This document shows, in pieces, positions 1-14,300 of a stretch of 64,000 bases of DNA (position 1 is its first letter; every line of letters starts with the position of its first letter). The DNA is from Tomocerus qinae (lineage: Eukaryota > Arthropoda > Collembola > Entomobryomorpha > Tomoceridae): the NCBI GenBank assembly GCA_020055645.1, contig CM034548.1:23032701-23096700 (forward strand), in the 5' to 3' direction. Below the pieces are notes generated by a model. The model made no database searches and had not been told where the DNA came from. It saw only the letters and a program-made list of their open reading frames with translations. A program made the translations under genes and the position numbers.

Positions 1-918
1 ACCCCACTCACTAACCGACTAGTACATTTATTTATTAGAGTACGCCTACCTGCGTTAGTTTACCCCATACTGATTCCATTGCACTTGTCACTGTCAATTC
101 TTACTTTGTCAATCTATCTTTCTGACCCATTTAGTCTTGCACAGTTGTCGACCTCAGTCGTTACCACTCCATACTCAAAAAATCCAATCGTCTTTTCCCA
201 TATGATAGTACAAAAGACATGAATTATATATGTAAAAACCGGATGGCTAAGCATGTACGTCTCTGGAGTAAGACTCATGAACATAAATAAATAGTGCTCA
301 AATAAAAGAAGTTGAACACTTGGCACAAGTGCCTGAATGTAGTATTTGTGATGTGCGGAAAATAAAAATATAGTGTTCATTTAGAAAATAGGTAAAGTAC
401 ATAATGCTCCACTGAGCATTTCTCCTCTGGAATGGTAGCCAACAACTCCTGTAGGAATTCCCTCCGCTCCAACGTCTTGTCCACTCAAATATAATAATAT
501 GATCGAATGTAAGGCAGTACAATAACTGACAAAAATTATTCTCAAGTCTCCCACTGCCTTTTCTCATTATTATTTATTGGCAATTTCTCAGATGGTCACT
601 GTCTTGGGATTGACTTGCAAAATTAGACTTTGTCCAATGGGAGCACCGAGTTTTCCTCCAAGGAAAAAAACTTGTCCTTATCACTTGAGAATAGGTGAAC
701 ATTCATATATGTATTATTTATATACACAAACATTACATAATACCTACTTTGACTTCCATCCCTCTCAAATACCAAAATAGCATCGAAACTCTCGGCCACA
801 CTAGAATGAACCTGTCTGCCTCTCTAATCCTCACTTTTTCTCCTCCTTCACTTTTTCTAGTAAAAAACGGCTCCAAATAGCCCTATATACGAAAAACTAT
901 CTATGCTTATTTTCATTA

Positions 919-937
919 ACACACACACACACACACA
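919..937. repeat. (AC)n microsatellite
   Basis: Nine uninterrupted AC units. Confidence 0.95.
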
Positions 938-3900
938 AGATATAGACAAGTTATCGGCCTTAGCATCAGAACAGCCACAATGTTGAGACGTCTCTCTTGT
1001 GTTGTACTTTCTTTGTATCCGCCGTGTTCCGATAATATGTTAGTTCACTTATTGTTAGTTTATCTCAAAAGAAACACAATGTTTCTTGTTAGGGGCAGGC
1101 GGACATAAAAAGTCAACAGATGTATCAAAGATAATACGTTTTATGGCTAAACTGTAAATGTTCTTTGGGCCGAGGCTCTCCTGTGTATAGCTATACCTAA
1201 CAGTTTTGTAGACCTTTGAGCAAATAGGGCTGGGTTGTATAGGAAAACAAGTTTGCAAAATGTCAGATAGTCACTGTCACTAGTCAATGGCCATTAGAAG
1301 GAAAGGGATCGGTGAGTGTGACTTGAAAGGAGTAAGTAGGGACGTAAGCCGTCTGATATGAGCTTAGCCCTTCTTAGTTCAGTCTGAAAAATAGGAGGAT
1401 TCACGTTGGAAGAGCGGCAGTTAGGGCTCAGCGTAAACTGTGTACTTGAGTAGAAGGGAGCTGAAACGAGCCCATTGAAATTCACCTTTATATCCCTGAC
1501 TATAGTTACATTAGACTGTTTACATGTGCTTAAGGTATGCAGAATAGCTCATGAGCGGTTGGAAATCTCGTGCAAGTCGGGTGGATGCAAGTCTTACCCT
1601 TGTTTGTATTTAGTATTTAGCTTAGCTCTCTATGGCCTCACTTTAACCCAAAACATCCACGGACATAAATACATTTTTATTTCATTTGCTATTTTTCCAG
1701 AATGAAATGGAACGGCTTGGGTAAACTAAAACTTTTATTGAAACGCTCTCTTTGAATGTCTACAAATAAAATACCTTTTCTAAACTAAGCCCTAACAGCA
1801 ACTTTCTCTCTCCCTCCACAATTCCTTACATACACAGAGTTGGGAAGAAAGGAAAGAGAAATCAGGATCAATTCATGTTTACTTAAAGAAAAGTAAACAA
1901 TCCTCAAATTGCGTTTAGCTACTTTACTCGCACTAAAAGAAATGAATATTGAATTTCTTTCAGGGTACCCACAAAAGGAAACATAATTTCTACCCACAGA
2001 CTTTCTAATGCTTTTATCGCATACACACAATCCTCCCCTATATCTACACACTTAAGAACACCGTCAAACATTCCCTCCATCCTCACTGATTCCAGTACAA
2101 AGTGCATGCATGTATAAGGTCACTCAGTTGAAGGCCACTGTGGTAAATCCGCCATTATTATCTTTAATGCGCTTATTATTATTTTTAGTCGACCATTCTA
2201 CGGGTAAAGTTGCATTGGAGCCATTATTACCGATATGAATGACACTGCGGGACAATCTACCGCCAGTCAGCAAAACACACAACCGCAGAAATGTTCACAG
2301 CCCTAGGCATTCGACCCACCTATATATTACTAATGGCATAAGTATAGCACGATCAGGTCCAACTTATTCATTATTCATAAACACTCGGGAACGACAAACA
2401 ACAGAAAAACAAAGAACCATCCTCTCTATACGCCACTAACTACATACAAACACTGTAAACTGAAGCATCTGTACCATTTCCTCCTACGTATCTTTTCACT
2501 TCCTATACCTAACCAACTCAACTCCATTTCTACTCGCTACATGATCAACCTGCAGCCACTACTTCGCACAATGGGCTAAATAATCATAAAACTGAAGAGC
2601 ACTCACCGACTACCTCAGTCAAACGGGCTCCTTTCCCTGCTCCCAATTCCCCCTCCATCACTATGCCCTATACTACTACCTACTGCTCTACACGGACTAA
2701 TACACCCACCAATCAAATCTTGTACATTTTCATTTTGACTAATGAACTACGCCATGGAATCTTGGTCTTCAATCTTAATCTTGTAATTTATAATTACTTA
2801 TCCTGCCTTGCTATTATATCACTTCATATATACTCAAACCAATTACAGTTTATACCAGCATTTACTGCCAATGATTGTTACAAGCATTCAAGGATTCCAA
2901 TTTTGTATGTTTTAATATTCATGTATGATTTGGTTAAAACCTACTATGATAGTTATTTTCAAATTAAGTTGAGGTTTGGTCATTTGATGTAAAAACCAAG
3001 TGATCTTTTTGTTTCACTAAAATTATCAAAATGATGGAGATCTATGGAAAGAGCACAATATTTTAAATTGTAATTATTTTAATGGGAATGTCATTAGATA
3101 ATTACTAGCTAAAGCCTAGCACGTACAGTGTGCTAGAAAAATGTTGAAATATGTAATAACTGTTTTAAAACATGAAAAAGTAGATGAATTAGTCGAATCC
3201 GGAATTTCAATACCGGCTTTTATATAGATGATAATAGTGCACATTTTTAAATGCAAAATCTCATCATACCCATCCACTAGCTATTTTGGTTTTGAAATTA
3301 GAGAATGTATAAAAATAAAGCATGAAATGTACATACTCCACAAGTGAAGCAAATTTAAACGGTTGAATTGTGGTTGATGGTATTTACAGTAGAGAAGAAA
3401 AGATAATCGTTATTGAGAAAAAGGTTGTGTGAGTAACGCGGAGAAAAGCCTACATGGGAAATTGACGATGAAAGAAATCTTACTAACAATAAATGTGATT
3501 GGAAAGTAAAGGAAGATATGGAACGGAAAAATCTAATATGATAGCCAAAGTAACGCTTACTATCTAAGTTACGATATCTTTACTTGTTGAGCAGACTATG
3601 TGCTCAGGAACCTGATTTCTTTGGACTATTTACCATATATAGGGTATAATAGCTATATAGATTGACGATACTATCAACGTGTATAAAAACGGAGAGAGAA
3701 AAAAATTCAGCTCAGACCCTTGCTTTCCGTTTTACCTACTTACGGCTCCTGCCATTGCCATTGACCGTTAGAATGGTAAAAGTACATAAAGCCTGGAGGA
3801 CAATATAAGTAGATTATCCACTCTCCCAGACAGAGGAACTGTGAAAGGCTCGGCGTTGTTACTTTCGTTTGAATAACAGTCGAATTGTGTTAGTAGCTTC

Positions 3901-4588
3901 TAAAGTTGGAGAAAGAGATATGCATAAATTGATGTGGACGGCAGGATGGAGTAAATGAAAATGAGCGTGTGATGGCAAGAGCTAGTGATTTTGAATCCTC
4001 AGTGTACTGTATAATATATGAGGATGGTAAATGGCATGGCGAACATTCTATAAATAGACTGTACTAAAATAGCAAGCTAAATTATGTGTATTCAAACATG
4101 AGATTTTGACTTCCGTGCAATTGTAATGGGTCTAGCCTTCAAGTACGGAACGTATATAGATTAATTTGAGAGACAGTTGGTATAAGTGGGGCTGTAAATG
4201 TATATGTAGGGGGAACACATTATTATAGGTGATTGTATGTGTAGAGGCATGAAGATAGAAGAGACAACAATGCGTCGGAGTATTATGTACAGGGCTGAGT
4301 AAAGAGCATTGTCCATGAAATAAAATGAGATTTATAAGAGAAAAGTCAATGGGATTGACTGGTAGATCTCTATGCGCTTTTCCCTTAACCTCAATTGGAT
4401 TTACTGCTGACTGCTTTCTCACATTACATCGAAATCGTAACAGATAAAAGGTAGTCGTCTCGACAAAGAGAATAGAGGTTCATTGATTAGAGAAAGTTTC
4501 ATGATCTACGTCGCTTCCCATTATTCCCCCTCTCATATCTCTCCCTATAATATTCTCAGCTGAATAGACAAGTCTCATGCCGTCGTGT

Positions 4589-4605
4589 GCAGGCAGGCAG
4601 GCAGG
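4589..4605. repeat. (GCAG)n microsatellite
   Basis: Four tandem GCAG units plus a trailing G. Confidence 0.9.
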
Positions 4606-7600
4606 TGGATCCAAAGAGGAACAATCTTCTTCAGTAGATAATACTATAGTAGTAGTAGTAGGGAGAGTTTAGCTCACTCAGCCTACTCAACCTCAGCAGC
4701 CTCTCATGCTGGATTCACTTTTCCAGTAATCAAGTTTTGACACGACAGGATGTAAGAGTAGAACAGGAGTTCCCGCACTACTCAGCCACTTGAACTGACG
4801 ATCACATGCAAAATCCCACTGAACTAGAATTAGTGATAATTTAACCATTTACTCACAACAACATCTATTCAAACCCTTCAGGGAGATATACATTCCTGAG
4901 CATAATGAACGCAGAGAGGATGAACAGGTATATTTTATATTCTTCTTGTCTGTTGACAATGTCACACCACATAACTAATCTAAATACTATTAACTTCACG
5001 CAGCACTTTACATGACAGTTGCGTTCATCGCTCTGATTTCAAGCGGCACTCTACTGTCCTTGTTTACATGCACTCAACAACACGAGAAGGACTTGACAAT
5101 GCGACGTCGGTTTATGTCGACAGATAAACATTATTATTAAACTAAAATACATATAATCTCTCCTCCTCCTGACTAAATTGAAATTTGCTTTCTATAAGTA
5201 GGACTAGTATTCATAAGATGAGCAAATGAATAAGGAAGACATATCTCCATTTGTAGTATATAGATACAACGGCATTTATATTATATGTATTAATGGGTAT
5301 TTCAGGTATATAATGGTATATTATTATTAGATAAGTAAGGGATGATGTTTATGGAGCATAGCGAGGGGTAATGCTATTAGGAAGAGATAATTAAGGGGTA
5401 GTGATAAATTAATATTGAGGGAGACAGAGATAAACTGAAAATAGAGACTGCAAATGAAGACATAATAAATGGAAGTACATAATGTGTAATGTATTACATG
5501 CTACTTTGTGTGTAAAGCTGTTAAAACTGATCTATAAGGTAGTAAAGGAGGAGACATAAAATCGTAAAAAGCTAATCTACATCTGAGAGAAAGCTGTAGT
5601 GCATTGTGCAGATAGTTAATGGAGAGAAAAGTAATATGTGCGGAGGCATTGGAGTGGAGTGAAGTGAAACTGACAGAGAGAAAGTAATAGAAGGATAGCA
5701 TGACGTTCCTTGAATAAAGCCAGAAGAATTCCGAATGGAAGACGCATGTATAAAAGTATAATAATGTATTTTTGGACTATAGTTATCAGTCTCTCACACC
5801 ACGGTTAAGAGTAGTTAAAGCAGTTTGCTCCAAATAGCATAGAATGGAGTGATACACAGAGACAGATAGCTAGGTATGTATCTCCGAACTGACTGAGAGA
5901 TGAGAAAAAAGTCAAGGAATGTCGGTTTCCCTTGTAGTGCGTGAATTTGAAAAAAAGTCGTATGTGGCACCTGTCATCCTATCAAAAGATATCGATGTCA
6001 TCTCCACATAGGGCGAGAATCATAAAGAAGAAATACATTTGACATGGTAATAAAAAGAAGATTCGATGCAAGCAGAATAATGATTTCCCCAGTAAGCAAT
6101 ATTTAAGAGGAAACCTCCCATAAAATTTCTCAAATCGCTCTTCATATTTTATGCCAGGGGGAAGCTGACAGTCAGCCTATCCAAAACCCACTGTTCCTTC
6201 ACAATAATTCCATTTGCACACAGATAACATAAGGCTCTGTCTGACTTCCACCGCCGAGTCACTTCAATGAGGACCTTATTGCATAAGATACATACTAATA
6301 ATATTAGATACAGCTAAACGACTAAATTCGTGCCACATCCAACTCATTCATTCTTTTATTTCCATCTCTCTCCATTACCGACGCACTCTTTCATTTTCCG
6401 TCCCACTCCATCCATCTCCCTGCACACTATTACCTCCACATCAAAATTTATAACATAATTAACTTAGCCCTTTTCCCCAATAATTCGATCATTGTCACCG
6501 GAAATGTGTCCTTCGGATGAAAACTTTATTGCCTTTTACGCTCAGCTCCCAACTATTTCACCCGATAACTTACTTAGCACTGTGCAAAAACGTTTTCAGA
6601 TCACACTCTTTTGATTCCCCACCCAATCTCATTCCATTTCTAGTAGACTCTTTTTATTACGCAGTCATTACACACTTATACACCTAGAATGATGTCGTGC
6701 AGCTGGAAATTATTAGTTCAAGACTTCCAGTGACAATAACCTTCATTTAATCATATCATAAAGAAATTATGTAATAAACAGCACCAACCAAATTCGTTTG
6801 CCTATGCTTGCCATCCTTTATCTATGGATTGCCTCTTTACTGTGCTTTTCCATTTCCCTGTCTTTCAATATTTACATATTCCTCCTGTAGAGTCTTAGAA
6901 GTTGCTTCATAAGTATTTTGAAATCGTTTTCTGGACTTTAGACCTAAGTCAAGGGGAGTCTTGTGGTAAATAAGTACTCTTCTGAGCTATTACATATAGT
7001 AAGATGTATATCGTGGTTATAAGTATATTAGGGATATATTTATTAAGTATCTGTGGAACTTGGATTTCCCATTTTCAAGATTCCATTGCCACTTCCGCCT
7101 GAGATAGACCCTACAACCTAAATGAATATGCATTGAATAGAATCGCAGCTGAAGGCTGACTACATTATCCCGACCCTCTAGAGACGTGCGTTTAAAAATA
7201 TATTAGGACCAACCAGTTTTATCAAGTAGGGTGCCTTCCTAAATCTAGAGGTTGGTAAACGGAAAGACAAAGATTAGTCAATAATACACAGCCCTATACA
7301 GAATACATAATAAATTCTTCCTTCGCACAAGCTCAGAATATTGAATTAGGGCGACAGTAATTTCATTGCGAAATAAAACGCCAACACAATTCTGCGTAAA
7401 ATAACATTACTAAAATTGCGCTAATTGAAAGTTTAAAGTTAGTTTTGCCAGATAGTGGTGGGTCATTACAAATATGCAAATGTAATCACGCTAAAGCCTT
7501 TTAAAATGATTGCATTAAGCAGATTGCCAGATATTAATTTTAATTGATCCATTAGAGTACTACCGCCATTTAACATGATTAATAGACACTACACCAAGTA

Positions 7601-8300
7601 CCATTGTAATAGATAGTTACTGATCGTTTGTATAACGCTAACTGAGTATCTATACCTGCATTTCCCTCCCTCCTCTTTTTCCATTTTCTATATCCCTCCT
7701 AATAATCAAATAACGATCAATGCATAAACTTTTACTACACTTGTGTTCTTATGTCCATTGTGTTATCCTTCAAATGGCTACAGTCTCTCATTAATATTTG
7801 TTATTTTTTGAAAAACAATTCTGCAGCTAAACGTAAATTATTTGTGTCCAACAAAACTTAAAAATAAACGCATTCTAATTCTCTATGGCGAGTAGATTAA
7901 TTTGCAGAAATGTTTTTTCGAGAGGCAAAATGTGTGAAGTAAATTTTCCTTACAGCTACTATTATTTAAGCAAATATTTTAAGAAAATTTAGCCAACAAT
8001 ATTGCTTACATACAGAATGAAATGAAACTTTGATAGGAAGATAATCATAGATAATTTGTTATCAAATTGTGGTGTTAGTAGGATAATTAAATAAATTTTC
8101 AGAAAACCCATTTTCCCCTTTAAAAGCACATTTATTAGTGTGCGAGCAAAAGAGGTCTTAGAGTATAATATATTACATCATATTGGTTAGGTATGATTAT
8201 AAATAATGCTGAAAAGCTACTATTCTAAGCTTGTTAAAAATTAATTAGAATATTCTGTTTGGATTAAGTTAAAAAGCTTTTTCCAACGTCTGGGATGTAA

Positions 8301-11300
8301 TAGTATTTTACAGAGGAGGCAATTCATCTCGGGTGAAGGTGATTATCTAGCTGGTTGTACAAAGAATGTGGTATAGAAGGGGAATTTAGTGTTTGGTAGG
8401 GAGAAAGGAATCAAGACGTTAAGACGTATAGGTATCTATAAGTTGTGGATAGGGCTGAGTGTGTACTTGTGCTCGAGTATCAAAAGTTGAGAGGAAGTGA
8501 ATAGGGATCGTGATATGTTGTAAATTTAGCTTTTCTGGTATAATCGTGTCAAAGTGCGTGAGGCAAAGGGCGCTTTTTGTATTTCCTCTTCTTTTTCTTC
8601 TTGATTGAATATTGTTGACAATGAAAAGGTTCTTTGTAGAAGATAATTGAGAGTAGTGCTGCGGATAATCGCTTAGTTTCTTAGTTTAATCTCCATTCAT
8701 GACAAAAAAGAAATATGAGTATCATGTGCGCCTGAATGGGGCAGTGCTATGTCGTGGAGGTTATACGATGAGTACCTATATATTATATAAAGATATTTTC
8801 TCAAGACACGGCTATATTATAAGTATATAATAATAATAAGGTATGTAGTTGGGTCGTCAGTCAGTCAGGTCCAAGTATATACGACAATTCTGAAAGAAAG
8901 AAGCAAAGTGTTTTTGGGAGTCAAGTCTAGAGATAAAAGAGGCTGGGAGTTGTAGTGAAGAGATAGATCATGAATAGGGGAACTTGTTTCTCAGACTTCA
9001 TGAATCATAGGCATGAACGAACACAAGACGTGGGATATACTAAGACTAGTAGGCATAACTGAGGTATATTCTCGTAGATCAACATCTCTGTGCGTATTTG
9101 TGTCGTTGGGAACAAAGAAGAGGTCGGACTCGGAGTTTGATTCATACACGATGCAGGATCCCTGGGTTGAGTGAGTATAGGTACGGAAAGGAGCATTTGG
9201 GAAGTGAAGCGAAGGACTTATGTAGCTTTTCGAGTAAATAAATATTCTTCTGTGTAAACTGGAGTCAAACCTCAGGACTTCGCGCGTCGAGTGCTTACCT
9301 AAGCATAATGATATATTGGAGAAGTTGCAGTAAATAAGTGAATGACTGACTAACAATAAGTTTTTTATGCTAAAGACTAAAATAGAGGCTGTTAGCGTGT
9401 TAGCTCCTTCCAAAACAACAACATAGAGATCAACACGAGAGAGAGAGGAGGAAATGGAAAAGAGAAAAGGTACTTAGCGCTGATAGCTTTCTCTCTGTCT
9501 ACGAATGGAAAGAGCATCAACTGCCGTACGATTTCCACAAGTATGTATGTTGTTTCTTTAAACAGAATCATCCACCTTAAAGTTTCCACTTGGCATTCGT
9601 TTAAACGGAACGACATTGTACATAGTACAGATAGATAGATACCTGAGGATGGTATCGACAGGGCACAGATGTAGATATATACTAGGTAGAGAGTGCATAC
9701 ATTTGTTTATAGAAGCAAAAGGTACATTTGTATAATGTGGAAGAAAGCCTGGGCTAAATCATCGGGGGCACCGTTGGTTCGGTAGAAATATCGAGTACAT
9801 TCACTAGATTTACATGAAGAGAGATACAATGGAGTTGAGCTGAGTGGGAGAGAAAGGAAGAGCATCTCTCGTGATTTTCCAACTGAAAAATGCAACAGAA
9901 AGAAGCGAAGTGAATCAATGAATAAATATCACAGAAGGTTTCTTACCTTTTAGCAGGAGTATCGAGTAGTGTGAGTGGAGCCGAAAGAACGTATTACGTA
10001 ATGTAAGTAGAGATCGAAGATTCAGGGAAATTGTGAATCCTCGTGATCGATAGCTCTATTCTGGCTGGAACGAGGAGTCAATCCCCTTTGCTCATCTTCT
10101 CCTCAGACTACTACCACCAAGCCAAGGGAATAGTCCCTCTTCAAGGTATCTTCACTGTGATGTGGTTCAAGGAAAAAAGATTCAGTTGTTCTCGGCAAGA
10201 CAATCGTTTCCTGTTCCCAGCATCTGCGAAAAAATTATTCCGTTTGCAATGAGTACTCCGTTTAGAAATATTATGTCCTGTACAATCTTCCGGGAATGCA
10301 TATTAACTACTAGTACGATGTATGTATAAACGTAATAGTAGTCCCGACTCGTGATGAAGGCAATCGCCTCTTGCACTCACCTCTCTCTCTCTCTCTTTAT
10401 GGCCAACTCGCATTTCTATTCTGTCTGGATATTACAGCGTTGGAGGAGATAGACAGGCGGAGTGAAAGGAAGTGAGAAGAGAGAGAGTCCCATTCTCATT
10501 TCACAACATTCATACATGTTCTACATGAGCATTTGTATGTAAGCAGTGTATGTACTACTACGTCCTTTATTACACAATCCAATGCTCTGTCCCGAAGATT
10601 CTGCTACAGATACAACAGTCTGCTCTACATAGAAATGCAGTCCTTGTGGCATCCACTTTCTCCAGCCCTTTCACTAATACAAAATACAACTGCTGTGTTA
10701 CATTACAGACATTGTACTCCTACATATTATGCATTACACTAGTAACTACCTACTACCTACACACATTTACTCACTACTTTGTTACAGATACTTAGAGGCA
10801 GCAGGCAAGCAGAGCTTCCTTAGTCCGTGTGAGTCCGTACACTGCATAGCCAAATAGTAGAGTAGTAGGAAGGAATAATATGTCAGCAAAGGGAGAGGAA
10901 TTTGAGGGAGACAAGGCCATGTACCTATATAATATGTATCAGGACAGAGTAGGGACGTGTGTAGTAGACCTAGTTAGTTACTTATAAATGTGTATGGGAT
11001 ATGTGATCTGTTTTGTGTGCTTATAATGGGATGTGTAGGTAGGTATAGGAAGAAGATGCCTAAGGAGAGCAAGGTGGGAGTTATACTTAGGATGCACGTT
11101 CTCATATGCATAGATAGGGGATGGTAGATTAGAGAAACTTTGTTAGATATTCTGTAGTCATCTATGTGAAAGGAAGAAGTCAGGAAGCTGGGCAAATGCA
11201 TACATGAATACATTTATGGACAGATCTGTAGTTTGAGGGAGGAGAGCTGGCAGAAGTGAAAAGACTCAAGAGAGAGAGTATGATATGCGCGAATAAATCA

Positions 11301-14300
11301 CAGAGAGAGCACATATTGTGCTCTGCATATGGAGCATCAGCTTTAACAAATGTCATAATGAAAACGGTTCTTCGTCAGAATACTTTGCACAAGCATCATG
11401 AGATGAGGAACGATCTTGGAATCATTAGAACTCCCATATGTCTGCCGTCAACTAACACTTAATCTTCAAATGTTTGAATTAGATATGAATTCGTATGTAG
11501 GACTAGCAACTGGATTAGTAGGAGCATTAAGCGACTAGCTCATCTCCACCTTTCTCTGTCTTTGCTTTCTCGCCTCGTCTGTCTCGCCCTGTCTCTCTGT
11601 CTGTCTGGCCATCCGTCCTCCGCATCCTCCCAAGGGACTCTACATACTTCTATATTTAGACCCTCTCTTACCTACACGTATGCACTGATACAATTGCTTT
11701 ACTTACTGTCTTCTCTCCCCTCCCCCAAAAAATATCTCTGTCCTCCCTTTTGAATTTACACACAACTCACATTTTGGACTTGCATTCAGACCTTTTATTG
11801 CATACGGATAAAACAGTCCCAACACAACTGTCAGCACAATACAAGCACAATGCTATGTAATTTAATCCAGAAACAACAAGACTAATGCACTCAAAGTCAC
11901 GACACAACAACAGAATCTTTTAAACTTGAATTCTACCTACACTCACATAAAAAGAGACTTTCGACTACAAACAAATTCTACATAAGTTGAAACTCATAAT
12001 TGTCTAGGCGTGTTATTTCCCCGTTTTAACAATAGAATTCGAGTGAAGTGCGACTGACACTGACAGAGGTGAGTTGACGGGCAAAAGAAAAAAGACAGCT
12101 AGGCAAATCATAAGAAATTTAACTGCAAGTGGAGGGAAATTCCCTTTACACACGCTCACTTTTAGATTTTTTTGTAATCTTGGAAAAATAGCTACACGCA
12201 ATGCTACATTTGTAAAGTGTATTGCACTTTGAGAAATATAGTATTTGAGTGCATGTACCTAAGTAGTTGGTTGGACGCCTGTCCTGCCTACGTAGGGAAA
12301 AGTTACATAGAAGGCTGACAGACAGTTTCGACGAAGGATCATTGAATTTCTAATGCTAGGTACTTATAGGAAGGATCGCACGACCTGTAATGTAATGACA
12401 CAACCTGATGCTGACTCCACAACTTTCTGTCAACTCAATGGCCCGCATCTTGCCCCTCATCTTATGCCAGCTCAAGTGGATTACGTCCAACATCCCAACC
12501 TAACTATCTTCCTACTGCTGCATACAAGTCATTCCACTGCACCCATGACGACAATGGAGTAATACTCTCTTACAGCAAAGCTGCTCTACTTTCGGGAGGG
12601 TGCTAGCCATACATTCACTAATCCTGAGTACACATGTGCAATATATACACTTTGTGTATCAAAAAGAAAGGGAAACATGAGTTTTAACTTTCCTTTGTGT
12701 ATCTCCGTCAATCTGTATTGACATCATTGACATCCCGCCAGACAGATTCTTGCTTTGCCTCCGTGCATACATAACCTCCCAACTGTCTCACAACTCAACC
12801 TACAAAGGCAAGATCTCGGATTAATATCAGCTTTTGTAAATACTTTAGCAGAGGCAGACGCTAACACTCAACTGAACATTCTTGACAGTTTAGATTGCAT
12901 TCCATACATGCTCCAACTTGGCTATTGACTCGGCCCTGCCGGACTGCTTACTGTCACTCTCGACACACTACCCTGTCTTACACTAAATGTTTGACACATT
13001 AACATAAAACCACACATCCCTTCTATTTAACTCCCACTCCTACTACATAATATTCTACTCTCACAACTACCACTCCAATACGAAAATCACACGTCTCACA
13101 TATTTCTACACACGCGTATTTCCTAAACATACAGATATTCCTAAATCAATAATTTACAATATGAAAACAGCTTTTCAAAACATTTTCTATTTACAACCTA
13201 GATTTAAATTATATACGCAATTCATCTGCATTAGACATTTCATTCATTACCATGAAAACGAATCCACATTGATTTCAAATGCCAAGTATCAATTAAATGT
13301 AAGGTCCTAACAAGCAGAAGCCCTGTTATTCAACTGTAGTGTCCTCAAACAAATAATGGTAGAATATGACAAGTACTATGGGTAATCTATTCAATATGCT
13401 TTTGCCATTCAGACTAAATAGTAATTGCACACACACTCTACAAGATGATGAGTGCATCATTATTAATGAAAAATATGAAAACTAATGATTCTGAGTATGA
13501 AATCCGTCAAACTATTTGTATGTGAAGGATGCACACTAATTGAAGAATAGATCCAATTATTATCTGGTTGTTCTGTTCTGTGATGCATAAGAGGTGGACA
13601 TCTACCTACTATGAGTAATCAATGTGGTTAAGGGGCATGTCATTTGAACAGGCTCATCCCTCCGGGGAGGCTAGACAACCTTTTGACTGGCATATCAGTA
13701 AAAAACTTATCGTCGAAGAAAAGACTATCTCAGGATGAATATATAAAGCATAGTGTAGTAATCCAGGTATAAGTTCCTTACAATATAGCATAATAATGCA
13801 GAAATTTGGTGGGCGGTGCTTCATAATTACTGGACTATGTCAGCAGAAGTTGGTTGGTTGGCAAGCCATATTTTTGTGGACCAGTCAATAAACGAATTTC
13901 AACATTTTATATAATGATTTAAAGGTAGTAGTATAGGTATGTGTCGTTTGATGCGTAAGTGTACATGGCCCAGCATGGAAGATAAACACATACAATAGAG
14001 TGGTATATGGGAGAAGGTATAGAATATGACTCGGGTTTTGATTCGGTCGGGTAGCTGGTTGGATGGTGCGGGTCGTGGACCTGAGTTACTTGTGGTAAGC
14101 TCCGTTCCATTATTCTTCTCTATTAAGTTGATCTATCCGCGTGGCCGCATCCATCCACTTTCCCTCCACGTTGTCCTAGGATGGCTTAGGAAGTTTCTTT
14201 GGCGATCTCCTTCACTCACCCACTCACAATCAGTCAGATTAGAAAAGTAAGAACAAGCTGAGGTTTAACCTCAACAAGAAAGTGTCTTAGGTTGAGACAA

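Larger units (their letters stand above)
1..8300. other. Noncoding AT-rich region, no gene recognised
   Basis: Short chance ORFs only, none with family motifs. It holds an (AC)9 microsatellite (919-937), a CAGG tetranucleotide run (4589-4605) and a TAG run (4647-4661). A C-rich/G-poor block lies around 2245-2740 and a G-rich/C-poor block around 5200-5720. The interval 7400-8300 is mostly A+T. It could be intergenic or 5' intron of TMTC1. Confidence 0.6.

Noticed and set aside
2663-2992. 109-codon plus-strand ORF
   Set aside because: It starts in a G-poor block with few stop codons. Composition is rich in I, L, N and Y, as expected by chance in AT-rich DNA.
3460-3540. Segment reading WEIDDERNLTNN, considered for the missing TMTC acidic motif
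   Set aside because: No hydrophobic helix before it, no DFWG or SYRPL after it, and a stop follows soon. The similarity is limited to two Asp residues.
11640-11690. SIFRPSLTYTY reading, considered for the TMTC SYRPL segment
   Set aside because: Only R-P matches. It lies in a C/T-rich low-complexity block and has no fitting donor site.
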